From contig DATMXP010000022.1 of the NCBI GenBank assembly GCA_035561515.1, forward strand, positions 62,001-126,000: DNA of 64,000 nucleotides, read 5' to 3'. The translations under genes were made by a program, and so were the position numbers. This stretch comes from Terriglobales bacterium (lineage in GTDB: Bacteria > Acidobacteriota > Terriglobia > Terriglobales > Acidobacteriaceae). The notes below the pieces were generated by a model. That model saw only the letters and a program-made list of their open reading frames with translations, was not told the origin of the DNA and ran no database searches. The first letter of the stretch is position 1. Each line of letters opens with the position of its first letter. Of the stretch, positions 27,409 to 34,787 are shown one piece after another.

Positions 27409-27738
27409 ATGTCCGAATTGGCAGAGAAGTCGTGTGTACCATGCCGTGGCGGTATCCCGGCCTTGAAGGGGAAAGAACTCGAGGAACTTCATGCACAAGT
27501 GCCCGACTGGGAAATCGTGAATGAACATCACCTGAAACGTGCCTTTACCTTCAAAGACTTCGTTTCCGCCCTGGTTTTTGTGAACAAGGTAGGAGAGGTT
27601 GCGGAAACCGAAGGCCACCATCCGGACATTTACCTGGCTTGGGGCAAAGCGGAGATTACCATCTGGACACACAAGGTTGATGGGCTCACCGAGAGCGACT
27701 TCATCCTCGCCGCCAAGATAGACAACGTGATTTCCTGA
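27409..27738 (+). CDS. 4a-hydroxytetrahydrobiopterin dehydratase
   Basis: A 109-residue pterin-4a-carbinolamine dehydratase. The catalytic signature is ETEGHHPDIYLAWGKAEITI, with His70-His71-Pro72, and a later 'WTHKVDGLTESDFILAAKID'. The enzyme recycles pterin cofactor or acts in related pterin chemistry. GGGGTG before the ATG at 27409 supports this start over a GTG 9 bp earlier. Cys9 and Cys12 at the N-terminus (CVPCRGG) are common in bacterial members. The next gene begins 6 bp later. Confidence 0.93.
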   Translation: MSELAEKSCVPCRGGIPALKGKELEELHAQVPDWEIVNEHHLKRAFTFKDFVSALVFVNKVGEVAETEGHHPDIYLAWGKAEITIWTHKVDGLTESDFILAAKIDNVIS

Positions 27739-27744
27739 ACAGCC

Positions 27745-28242
27745 ATGAGCACAATCGAGAAAGTCCTTCAAAACAACGCGCAGTTCGCACTCAACTACGA
27801 TCCGCAATTGATTTCACCGCGTCCGCAGATGAAGCTGGCGGTGCTCGCGTGCATGGATACGCGCATTACCCTGGCAGCACTGGGATTGAAGCCTCAGGAC
27901 GCGCACTTCATCCGAAATGCCGGCGGCATCGTCACCGAAGACGCCCTTCGTTCTTTGCTGGTGTCGCACTATTTCCTCGGCACCACGGAGGTCATGGTCA
28001 TCAATCACACCGACTGCGGACTCATGAAGGCCAGCGAAGACGACATGCAGAAAACCGTCGAGCGCGAGGCTGGCTTGCCGCCGAGTTCCCCGGTGCGATT
28101 CCATGCTTTTACGGATGTCGAAAGGAATGTGCGCGAACAACTCGCCAAACTCGACGAACACAGCTGGGTCACGAAAGAACTGAAAATCCGCGGATTTGTG
28201 TTCGATGTGAAGACCGGCAAACTGAAAGAAGTTTCCCGGTAA
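27745..28242 (+). CDS. Beta-class carbonic anhydrase
   Basis: A 165-residue zinc enzyme converting CO2 and bicarbonate. Zinc ligands and dyad are visible: Cys36-x-Asp38-x-Arg40 (ACMDTR), His88 and Cys91 (NHTDCG). The short length and layout resemble the small beta-CA subgroup of Actinobacteria. It is probably co-transcribed with the dehydratase gene 6 bp upstream. Confidence 0.93.
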   Translation: MSTIEKVLQNNAQFALNYDPQLISPRPQMKLAVLACMDTRITLAALGLKPQDAHFIRNAGGIVTEDALRSLLVSHYFLGTTEVMVINHTDCGLMKASEDDMQKTVEREAGLPPSSPVRFHAFTDVERNVREQLAKLDEHSWVTKELKIRGFVFDVKTGKLKEVSR

Positions 28243-28302
28243 ACGAAGGCAATGGCGTTATTTGACTGAATTGATATGATACGCGGTCATCGGAGGGTTT
28301 CG

Positions 28303-28911
28303 ATGACCCTGAAGCGCGTATTTCTGGCAGGAATACTCGGCGCAGTCGCGATGTTCGCCTGGAATTCCATCGCCCACATGGCCACTCCGCTGGGCGAACT
28401 GGGTATCAGCGAGATTCCCAACGAGCATGACGTGCTGGCGTCTATGCAGTCGAACCTTGGCTCCGCGCAGGGCATGTACATGTTTCCTGGAATGGGACTC
28501 CCAAAGGGCGCGAGTCAATCCCAGAGACGAGACGCGATGACCAACTACCAGGAGCGGCTGGATAAGTATCCGTCGGGACTCCTCATCTATCACCCGGTTG
28601 GACAGAAGGCGATGACCCCCGGCCAGCTAGGAAACGAATTCGCGTTTGAACTGGTGCAGTCGTTGCTCCTCGCCTTGGTGATTTCTGTCGGAGACTTCAA
28701 AACATTCGGTTGTCGCCTGATCGCGGCCGGCGTGGTTGGAGCGATAGCAGCGGTTTCCACCAATATGTCCTACTGGAACTGGTATGGCTTCCCTACTTCG
28801 TACACGTTGGGCTATATGACCATGCAGTTCGTTGGATTCCTCGCTGCGGGGACCGTCATCGCACTTCTCTCCGGCAGGGGATCAGCAAAAGCTTCGACCG
28901 CCCGAGCCTGA
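28303..28911 (+). CDS. Hypothetical membrane protein
   Basis: A 202-residue protein with about four hydrophobic segments (near 5-25, 110-128, 134-152 and 165-190 of this version). GGAGGG 6 bp upstream decides for the ATG at 28303; an ATG at 28276 would add nine residues. No motif beyond membrane helices; a loop with 'MGLPKGASQSQRRDAMTNYQERLDKYPSG' separates helix one from the rest. Confidence 0.75.
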   Translation: MTLKRVFLAGILGAVAMFAWNSIAHMATPLGELGISEIPNEHDVLASMQSNLGSAQGMYMFPGMGLPKGASQSQRRDAMTNYQERLDKYPSGLLIYHPVGQKAMTPGQLGNEFAFELVQSLLLALVISVGDFKTFGCRLIAAGVVGAIAAVSTNMSYWNWYGFPTSYTLGYMTMQFVGFLAAGTVIALLSGRGSAKASTARA

Positions 28912-28928
28912 GAGTGATTGTGGGACTC

Positions 28929-29273
28929 TTATCGCACCCGAACTGACCGGCGCCACTTTGCGTGCAGCCACACAAGGAGACCAATTGCTGAGATCTCCAG
29001 CGGGCCCGGCGTGAGCAGCAAGTGCACGATGTTCGAGAATTGAATGGTCTCGACTTGCGTGGCCCAGATTGCGCCGCCGCCGAACACGAGCAATCCGATG
29101 TTTGCTTCGGTTGCCGGGCGCTTCCAGAGTGGCTCAATGTCCACACCTTTTACGCAGCGCGGCGTTATGTAGTTGACGTTGTAACCCACGCGTTCGCGGG
29201 CCGAGCCGTACGTAATCTCGTATCCGACTCGCTCACGGGGCGGTTGCAGCTGTGTTTGGCCAGATGTTGCCAT
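28929..29273 (-). CDS. Hypothetical membrane protein
   Basis: A 114-residue protein whose N-terminal half is soluble and holds a near-repeat (PPRERVGYEITYGSARERVGYNVNY), followed by two hydrophobic segments (about 58-75 and 82-104). Function unknown. It converges with the preceding gene. Confidence 0.6.
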   Translation of the reverse strand: MATSGQTQLQPPRERVGYEITYGSARERVGYNVNYITPRCVKGVDIEPLWKRPATEANIGLLVFGGGAIWATQVETIQFSNIVHLLLTPGPLEISAIGLLVWLHAKWRRSVRVR

Positions 29274-29419
29274 TTGGATACAACGATATCCGGAGCCGGA
29301 CGGGAACTGAAGATAACCAGAGGGATAGTACGAAGGGTATGCAGCCGTCTAAAACACAAACGCGATCGCGCGGGACGATCGCCAACCAGGGTGTTACTGC
29401 TCTAAGTGATTGAATCTTT

Positions 29420-29495
29420 TGGGGTGGGTAGTGGGATTCGAACCCACGACAGCCGGAGCCACAGTCCGGAGTTCTACCACTGAACTATACCCACC
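29420..29495 (-). tRNA. tRNA-His (GTG)
   Basis: A 76-nt cloverleaf including the extra 5' G(-1) typical of tRNA-His and an encoded CCA. Acceptor GTGGGTA/TACCCAC, D arm TAGTTCAGTGGTAGA, anticodon stem CCGGA/TCCGG with loop CTGTGGC (anticodon GTG), T arm GTGGGTTCGAATCCCAC. Confidence 0.96.
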
Positions 29496-29520
29496 GTTCG
29501 CCAACCATTATAGCAGGGAC

Positions 29521-29553
29521 AATAAGAAAGCCGGTCGCGAACGACCGGCTTTT
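29521..29553 (-). terminator. Rho-independent terminator after the UDP-sugar dehydrogenase gene
   Basis: Stem AAGCCGGTCG (29528-29537) / CGACCGGCTT (29542-29551) with tetraloop CGAA. The minus strand continues TTTCTTATT. Confidence 0.75.
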
Positions 29554-29570
29554 CAGGGCATTTTGGCGAT

Positions 29571-30842
29571 CTAGGACGCCCGACCGACTCCCACGTATTG
29601 GAAGCCCATGGAGCGGAGGCGATGAGAGTCGAGCAAGTTCTTGGTGTCCACGATGATCGGACGTTTCAGCAATTTCTTGATCTTGCTGAAATCGAGCGCG
29701 CGGAACTCCGGCCATCCGGTGCCAACAACCAGCGCGTCCACGCCTTCTGCGGCTGCATAAGCATTGTCGCAGCAGTGCAGGGTTTCAATGGCTGAGCGAG
29801 CGGCATCCGTTGCGACTGGATCATAGGCCCGAACGTTGGCGCCGCGGCTGATGAGGTCACGCGCCAGCGAAAGTGCCGATGACCCGGCGATGGAGTTGGT
29901 ATTTGGCTTAAACGCCAAGCCGAGAATGCCAAGTTCCTTGCCGTCGATGCTGTCGAGCATGGAGGAGATCTTGCTGATGATGCGTTCCGGCATGGACTGG
30001 TTCACCTGCCGCGCCGCACCCAAGATCTGGAGAGCGACTCCCTTGTCGGTCGCCAACTGGGCCAGCGAATCCATGTCGGCCTCTACGAATGGACCGCCAA
30101 ATCCCGCGCCAGGCTGCAAGCACCGTGGGCCGATCTTCTTGTCCAGCCCAAGCGCGAGCGCCAGGTCGACTGCGTCGGCCTTTACATGCTCGCTGAGCGA
30201 GGCGATCTCGTTGATGAAAGCGATCTTCGTCGCCACGAACGCTGTCGACGCTTCGCGCACGAGTTCAGCCGTTTCGTGATTCGTCACGATGACGGGCACA
30301 CCGCGCATCACGAGCGGACGATAGATCTGCTTCAAAGTCATAACGGCTTCGCTCGATAGCGTGCCGAGCAAAATGCGATCGGGCCAGTTAAAGTCTTCCA
30401 CGGCACAACCGGAGGTGAAGAAGAGCGGCTGCGAAACCACCGCGTGGTGGCCATGACCCATCTTGATGAAGAGTTCCTGGATCTTCGATGCCGTGCCGAC
30501 CGAAACCGGACTGCTGATGACGAAAACAGTCCGCGGCCGCGCCAGTTGCGCCAGTTTTAGTGCGAGACCATCGATCTGCGACGGATCGTCTTCGGCGAGG
30601 TATATCACCTGTGCGCGCTGCGAGGCGGACGAGAGGTCAGTGGAGTAGAGCAGGCGTCCGGATCGAACATTGCGGCGAATCACTTCGTCGAGATTCTTTT
30701 CGAAGAATGGAATGCGGCCTTGAGCGACCTCGCGGATACGCTCCGAACGCTCGTCGAAGCAGGTGACGGGCAGTCCAAAATCCGCGATGCATGCGGAGAT
30801 GACGCTGCCAAGATACCCGGAACCATAAACACCGATCTGCAT
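29571..30842 (-). CDS. UDP-glucose/GDP-mannose dehydrogenase family protein lacking catalytic residues
   Basis: A 423-residue protein with the full family architecture: Rossmann motif GSGYLG (7-12), the central helix 'STAFVATKIAFINEI' with Lys206, and a C-terminal 'LGLAFKPNTNSIAGSSALSLARDLI' domain. Two catalytic positions differ. The usual PE motif is PLFF at 139-142, so the Glu is gone. The usual GGSCFPKD is GGPFVEAD (249-256), so the nucleophilic Cys is Phe252. A two-step oxidation to a uronic acid is therefore unlikely; a two-electron reaction or a non-catalytic role is possible. Confidence 0.85.
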   Translation of the reverse strand: MQIGVYGSGYLGSVISACIADFGLPVTCFDERSERIREVAQGRIPFFEKNLDEVIRRNVRSGRLLYSTDLSSASQRAQVIYLAEDDPSQIDGLALKLAQLARPRTVFVISSPVSVGTASKIQELFIKMGHGHHAVVSQPLFFTSGCAVEDFNWPDRILLGTLSSEAVMTLKQIYRPLVMRGVPVIVTNHETAELVREASTAFVATKIAFINEIASLSEHVKADAVDLALALGLDKKIGPRCLQPGAGFGGPFVEADMDSLAQLATDKGVALQILGAARQVNQSMPERIISKISSMLDSIDGKELGILGLAFKPNTNSIAGSSALSLARDLISRGANVRAYDPVATDAARSAIETLHCCDNAYAAAEGVDALVVGTGWPEFRALDFSKIKKLLKRPIIVDTKNLLDSHRLRSMGFQYVGVGRAS

Positions 30843-30994
30843 ACTGAGGACCTCGTTGGAAGTTCGTGCGAGGTGCGATTATTCGGGGGAGGGCACCTGA
30901 ACTAGCGACCTTAGTGTTTTAGCCTTACGCAGAGTTCATCCGCAACGAAGAACAAGGACATGTACGCGCGATAGTCCATGAACCTTGGCGAGTA

Positions 30995-31549
30995 CTAGCG
31001 GGTGGGAGCGAGATGCTGGCCGAGACGGACGGGCGCGATATCGATCCAGTGGTCGCAATCTTCGCCCTGTCGGACGAAAGTCAGCTCCTGGATTTTCACT
31101 TTGCGCGGATCGTGGAAGTTCGCCCAGCGCTCGCGGGCAATACGGAGCGCGCTTGCTGCGGATTCCATGGTGTCGAGCTTCACGATGGTGAGGTGCGGCA
31201 TGTAGGGCCACTGCTCGTTGTAACGTAGTGCGCCGGTGTTGAGGGCGTCGTGGAGTTCGCGAAGACGGTACGCCGCAAATGCTACGCGGATGAATACCGT
31301 GGGTGTGATCGGCATGAAGTTTTCGACGTCGCCGAGGGAAACATCGAAAGCCGAAACGGTAGGGCAGAGGCGTTCAAGGACGGAAATGGCTTCGCTTTCA
31401 GTGCCGGCTAGACGGCGGGGCGGAAGGATGGTGATATGCGCCGGGAGATGGGCGTGCGGCGGATGAAGCTCGGCCCGGAGATTCTCGACAAACTGTCCGA
31501 CGGTGTTGCGGATGTAAGCGACGAGGGCGTATTGGGGCGAATCTTGCAA
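30995..31549 (-). CDS. 2H phosphoesterase (2'-5' RNA ligase-like)
   Basis: About 184 residues with two HxT motifs (HITIL and HLTIV), the pair that defines the 2H superfamily acting on cyclic or 2'-5' RNA phosphates. The frame stays open into tRNA-Pro, so a start at 31621 is excluded. The TTG at 31549 is the best candidate inside the available space but has no strong ribosome-binding site. Stop is TAG at 30995-30997. Confidence 0.8.
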   Translation of the reverse strand: MQDSPQYALVAYIRNTVGQFVENLRAELHPPHAHLPAHITILPPRRLAGTESEAISVLERLCPTVSAFDVSLGDVENFMPITPTVFIRVAFAAYRLRELHDALNTGALRYNEQWPYMPHLTIVKLDTMESAASALRIARERWANFHDPRKVKIQELTFVRQGEDCDHWIDIAPVRLGQHLAPTR

Positions 31550-31593
31550 GGAAAGGGCAATTATACGGCGCAGGTTCGATATAATCGAGCAGT

Positions 31594-31670
31594 CGGGGCG
31601 TAGCGCAGCCTGGTAGCGCACCTGCCTTGGGCGCAGGGGGTCGTAGGTTCAAATCCTATCGCCCCGACCA
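31594..31670 (+). tRNA. tRNA-Pro (TGG)
   Basis: A 77-nt cloverleaf with encoded CCA. Acceptor CGGGGCG/CGCCCCG, anticodon stem CCTGC/GCAGG with loop CTTGGGC (anticodon TGG), T arm TAGGTTCAAATCCTA. It is the integration target of the prophage that begins immediately downstream. Confidence 0.97.
31640..31670 (+). other. Candidate attL (3' end of tRNA-Pro)
   Basis: A tyrosine integrase gene starts 56 bp after the tRNA end, pointing away, the standard left end of tRNA-integrated elements. The core should be the tRNA 3' portion; the copy at the right end (attR) is outside the window, so the exact boundaries cannot be set. Confidence 0.6.
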
Positions 31671-31726
31671 TTCAACAACTTAGCGAATTCTGGTTCCTCA
31701 AATGCACCCCTGCTTAGGAGGAATGA

Positions 31727-32581
31727 ATGGACGCTAAGTTCGAGCAGTTTTGCAAAGAACGTCAGTACCTCGCCAACGTCAGTCCGCGCACAATCGAATG
31801 GTACAAAGAGTCATTGAAATGGCTCGGCACCCCTGATCCCACTGAAGACGATCTGAAGGCGTTCGTCATGCGCATGCGCCAGAAGGGATTGAAGGCAACC
31901 TCATGCAACAACCGCATCCGTGCGATCAATGCGTATCTGCATTGGGCCTCCGGGAACTCGAATATCAAATGCAGTCCGATGTGCAAACACCATCGAGTAT
32001 CCAAATTGAAAGAGCCGCAATGCGTGTTGCCGACGTTCTCGCAGGACGACATCAAGAAGTTCATGAACTGGAAGCCGAAGACCAAGTCCCGGCAGCGCCT
32101 CCAGACGCTCGTGCTCTTGCTTGCCGATACCGGAGTCCGTCTGAACGAGGCGCTTGATCTGAAATGGGACAACGTGGACTTGGACAACCTGCTGATCACC
32201 GTCCGGGGCAAGGGCGACAAAGAGCGCAAGGTGCCGTTCTCGTTCGAGCTTCGAAGATTCCTGTTCAAGTGGAAGCAGAAGTCGGAAGGGTCGTTCCTCG
32301 CCTTCCAGACCCGCACCGGGAACAAACTCGGTAAGCGGGTGGTCTTGCGTGACGTTAAGAACCTCTGCACGAATTTGAAGATCAAGATTCCGGCGAGGAC
32401 GATCCACGCATTCCGCCACTCGTTCGCTCTGAACTACCTACGGTCGGGCGGATCGGTCTTTCACCTTCAACGTGCGCTCGGTCACTCCAGCCTTGAGATG
32501 ACCCGCCGCTATTCCAACCTCCAAACGTCCGACCTGCAAGCCGTCCACCAGCGAGTCTCCATGCTGGCTGCCGCGCACTAA
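31727..32581 (+). CDS. int: Phage tyrosine integrase
   Basis: A 284-residue tyrosine recombinase. SAM-like DNA-binding domain at about 1-85 and catalytic domain at about 100-280 with Arg138 (TGVRLNEAL), Lys163 in the beta-hairpin GKGDKERKVP, His227-x2-Arg230 (HAFRH), His253 (LGHSS) and nucleophile Tyr262 (RRYSNL). AGGAGG precedes the ATG. There is no excisionase next to it. The gene ends in its own terminator, so it is transcribed apart from the replication genes. Confidence 0.96.
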   Translation: MDAKFEQFCKERQYLANVSPRTIEWYKESLKWLGTPDPTEDDLKAFVMRMRQKGLKATSCNNRIRAINAYLHWASGNSNIKCSPMCKHHRVSKLKEPQCVLPTFSQDDIKKFMNWKPKTKSRQRLQTLVLLLADTGVRLNEALDLKWDNVDLDNLLITVRGKGDKERKVPFSFELRRFLFKWKQKSEGSFLAFQTRTGNKLGKRVVLRDVKNLCTNLKIKIPARTIHAFRHSFALNYLRSGGSVFHLQRALGHSSLEMTRRYSNLQTSDLQAVHQRVSMLAAAH

Positions 32582-32587
32582 AAGAAA

Positions 32588-32618
32588 AGAGGCCCGGAAC
32601 CCGATCCGGGCCTCTTTC
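32588..32618 (+). terminator. Rho-independent terminator after int
   Basis: Perfect 11-bp stem AGAGGCCCGGA (32588-32598) / TCCGGGCCTCT (32605-32615), followed by TTC TA. It isolates int from the downstream operon. Confidence 0.88.
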
Positions 32619-32705
32619 TATCTAATTCGTCGGAAATTTTGGATCAATTATTTCCCGCTACCGACAACCGCTGTGAAAACGGCTTAGATGCAGCAGACCC
32701 TCGTT

Positions 32706-32733
32706 TTGACCTTTATTTCCCGGCCTCTAACTT
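32706..32733 (+). promoter_or_regulatory. Candidate early promoter
   Basis: TTGACC, 16-bp spacer, TAACTT, in the AT-rich stretch upstream of the replication gene. The -10 is poor. Confidence 0.3.
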
Positions 32734-32909
32734 TTCCCCCTTGACCTTCATCAATCCAAGTAGCTGACCAGCAAATCACATGTTTGCGAAATTTCGTCGC
32801 TACAGGAGTCCATCAGTAGAAGCACAAAACTTGGTCTCACCCAATTTTGAGTATTACCGGGTAAGGCCAGTCCGAAGGGCGCTCTTGCCAAAGAAGCTCC
32901 AAGGACACC

Positions 32910-32967
32910 GGGGCGGGTTTTCGTCACTGTTTCCCGCCCCGGCTAAATCTCAAACGGTGACGAAAAC
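32910..32967. promoter_or_regulatory. Nested inverted repeats, candidate operator
   Basis: Two overlapping structures lie just upstream of the replication gene. A hairpin: GGGGCGGG (32910-32917) / CCCGCCCC (32933-32940). An 11-bp inverted repeat: GTTTTCGTCAC (32917-32927) / GTGACGAAAAC (32957-32967). The second copy ends 7 bp before the ATG at 32975, a position where a repressor or autoregulator could act. Confidence 0.45.
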
Positions 32968-32974
32968 AGTGATC

Positions 32975-34033
32975 ATGGCACAAGACATTAACCTCAACGG
33001 TTGGGTAAAAGTCCGGCGCGGACTGCTCACCCACTATCAGACCGGACTCATGACGACCACTGAGTTTGTGGTCTTCCATATTCTTCTCGCCCTCGCCGAC
33101 AAAGCTACCGGATCGGGCAAGATCAACGCCAGAGCCATTTGCTTCTGGTCAGACAGTCAAATCAGCGAGGATATGGCCGGGCGTGCCCTTCGCGGACTCG
33201 AAGAGAAAAACTACATCGTGCGGGAAATTGTCCCCGGCAGACGCAGTCTTTACATTTTTCACGTCCAAAAATACCTCGCAACTGCTGGTGCAGATGATGG
33301 CAAGGTGCTGACCTTCACGAAAAACGCCAAGATTGTTGAGAAATTCGCAGACATCTGCGAAGGCTTTGACGTTGAGCCTGCGGATGAGGAGTCAGCGGTG
33401 GGGTCACCTGAGGAGTCACCTGAGGAGTCAGCGGTGGGGTCAGACTATACAAGAAGGGAGAAGAGAGACGGGAAACGGAAGACCGGAGAAACCAAAAACC
33501 AAAAGGAAGGAAAGAAGGAAGGAAGGAAGGAAGACGCTCAGGCTTCGCCTTCGCTGATGTCCTCAATCAACCCCGCGATGACTCTTGAGCAAAGCTATGA
33601 GGCATTCAAGCATGAGCGTAGGGATGATCCTCTTGGCTACCGGGCATGGATCATGTCGCTGCATGACCAATGGAACACTCGCACGGGCCTCAGCTTCGAT
33701 GACGACATGGACGAGGCACGCGCTGCTGATCTGTTCCTGCACAAAGGGTACGACGTGGTCTACCAAGGAATTGAACTGATCTTCGCTTGCCCGAAGACCG
33801 CAGGGGTCGTCTGGAAAGACTTCCGGTACTTCTACGAAAACTTCGACCGCACCCTGCGTAACGCTCAAGCATGGCAACGGAAGGCTCACACTGCCTACCT
33901 CACGAAGATGGGGCATGTGCCTGACCCGGTGACTGTGCCGGAACCGGAAATTGCCCCGCCTCACAACGAGATGGCTGATGAATGTCCGGGGTGTCACTAC
34001 CAGAAGTATGACTGCGAGTGTGGCAATGGCTAA
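32975..34033 (+). CDS. Phage replication initiator / replisome organizer-like protein
   Basis: A 352-residue protein (from the ATG at 32975). N-terminal winged-helix-like domain (about 1-110, beginning MAQDINLNGWVKVRRGLL and including 'MTTTEFVVFHILLALADK', 'SDSQISEDMAGRALRGLEEKNYIVR') typical of phage initiators. A repetitive acidic then very basic linker (about 130-185, EESA/VGSP units then RREKRDGKRK) separates a C-terminal helical domain and a Cys/His tail (CPGCHYQKYDCECG). The linker DNA carries iteron-like repeats, as in lambda O. The ribosome-binding site is weak. Confidence 0.7.
   Translation: MAQDINLNGWVKVRRGLLTHYQTGLMTTTEFVVFHILLALADKATGSGKINARAICFWSDSQISEDMAGRALRGLEEKNYIVREIVPGRRSLYIFHVQKYLATAGADDGKVLTFTKNAKIVEKFADICEGFDVEPADEESAVGSPEESPEESAVGSDYTRREKRDGKRKTGETKNQKEGKKEGRKEDAQASPSLMSSINPAMTLEQSYEAFKHERRDDPLGYRAWIMSLHDQWNTRTGLSFDDDMDEARAADLFLHKGYDVVYQGIELIFACPKTAGVVWKDFRYFYENFDRTLRNAQAWQRKAHTAYLTKMGHVPDPVTVPEPEIAPPHNEMADECPGCHYQKYDCECGNG
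33385..33444 (+). repeat. Five tandem 12-bp iteron-like repeats inside the initiator gene
   Basis: Units: TGAGGAGTCAGC, GGTGGGGTCACC, TGAGGAGTCACC, TGAGGAGTCAGC, GGTGGGGTCAGA. All share a G-rich core ending in GTCA at fixed spacing. They are followed by a purine-rich, one-strand-biased tract (about 33,450-33,536, ending GGAAGGAAGGAAGGAAG). The order initiator DNA-binding domain, iterons, biased tract is the layout of lambdoid origins. Confidence 0.6.
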
Positions 34034-34205
34034 GAAGATCAGTTTGGAAATCATTCGGCAGCGTGGTCACAGCTACGCGCCAAAGGTCGTGGTCAGGAAG
34101 GGCAAGCCAGTTTGCTCGGAGTGTGGTGAGCCGCTTCAGCCGTTCGGCTTTGGTGGAGGCAACATGCACTGGACGTGCGGATGTGAATTGGAGGAAGAGA
34201 AATGA
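34026..34205 (+). CDS. Small zinc-ribbon protein
   Basis: 59 residues starting MAKKISLEIIRQ, overlapping the end of the initiator gene by 8 bp. Two Cys clusters (CSECG ... TCGCE) form a likely zinc ribbon. Function unknown; first of a chain of overlapping small early genes. Confidence 0.72.
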   Translation: MAKKISLEIIRQRGHSYAPKVVVRKGKPVCSECGEPLQPFGFGGGNMHWTCGCELEEEK

Positions 34206-34474
34206 CAGAAGACGAGATGTGGGAAACCGTTGGACATGACGTGGACGAGGTTGACTTCAACACAGAATTCACTCACAGGGAATCGTGCGGCTGCCACTAC
34301 CGAGAGAAGCGTGCATCGTTGTGCGACTTACACTTCTGGTGCTACGGCGAGGATTTGATGGAACCAGAGGATCGAGCAAGGATGATGGCCCGTCTGGAAG
34401 CCGAAGGTTGGACGGAAGCGAAGCTCAATGATTATCAGAAGACATGGGAACCGCCCGATTGGTTGGTCGAATGA
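34202..34474 (+). CDS. Small hypothetical phage protein
   Basis: 90 residues with an ATGA overlap on the preceding stop. Contains SCGCHYREKRASLCDLHFWC, a Cys/His cluster that may bind metal, then an acidic helical part ending in WEPPDWLVE. No family recognised. Confidence 0.68.
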   Translation: MTEDEMWETVGHDVDEVDFNTEFTHRESCGCHYREKRASLCDLHFWCYGEDLMEPEDRARMMARLEAEGWTEAKLNDYQKTWEPPDWLVE

Positions 34475-34638
34475 GACAGGAATGCTCAACCGTTGGCTGT
34501 GAGAAACCCGGCGTGGACTACATCGTTATCCACGGCTATGACCGGAAAGCTGGTGTCGTGCGGGAAATCCGGCTGTGGTGGTGCGCGGACTGCTATGACG
34601 CTCTGGAAGAAGCCAAGCGCAAGGATGCAGAGCAATGA
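34471..34638 (+). CDS. Small zinc-binding phage protein
   Basis: 55 residues starting MRQECSTVGCEKPG, overlapping the previous stop by 4 bp (ATGA). Four cysteines in two pairs (CSTVGC and CADC) suggest a zinc finger. Function unknown. Confidence 0.7.
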   Translation: MRQECSTVGCEKPGVDYIVIHGYDRKAGVVREIRLWWCADCYDALEEAKRKDAEQ

Positions 34639-34787
34639 AACTGATCCGCACCAAGGACATCGACGACGTGACGCTCGAACTTTGCAAGGCGAAGTACGAC
34701 CGCAAGGATGGGTCAAAAGAGATGGCCCGTCTTTTGAACAGTATCTTACGCAGAAGGAACAAGAAACATGGCAACCGCAGCAATTAG
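34635..34787 (+). CDS. Small basic phage protein
   Basis: 50 residues (MKLIRTKDIDDVTLELCKAK at the start), coupled to the previous gene by an ATGA overlap and running 20 bp into the next gene. The C-terminus is strongly basic (ILRRRNKKHGNRSN), which fits a nucleic-acid-binding role. It is supported mainly by the coupling pattern. Confidence 0.6.
   Translation: MKLIRTKDIDDVTLELCKAKYDRKDGSKEMARLLNSILRRRNKKHGNRSN

Larger units (their letters stand above)
32619..32974. other. Non-coding control region between int and the replication gene
   Basis: About 355 bp without a convincing gene, relatively AT-rich up to 32770. It holds a possible promoter at 32706-32733 and the inverted repeats at 32910-32967. 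A frame from 32780 runs in phase into the replication gene but its first 65 residues look non-coding. Confidence 0.5.

Noticed and set aside
31550..31621. N-terminal extension of the 2H phosphoesterase
   Set aside because: It would overlap tRNA-Pro.
32780..32974. 65-residue N-terminal extension of the initiator
   Set aside because: It crosses inverted repeats and has no domain similarity; the DNA-binding fold starts at 32975.
33504..33536. GGAA-type microsatellite as an independent element
   Set aside because: It is in frame within the initiator's basic linker and is better read as part of the possible origin.
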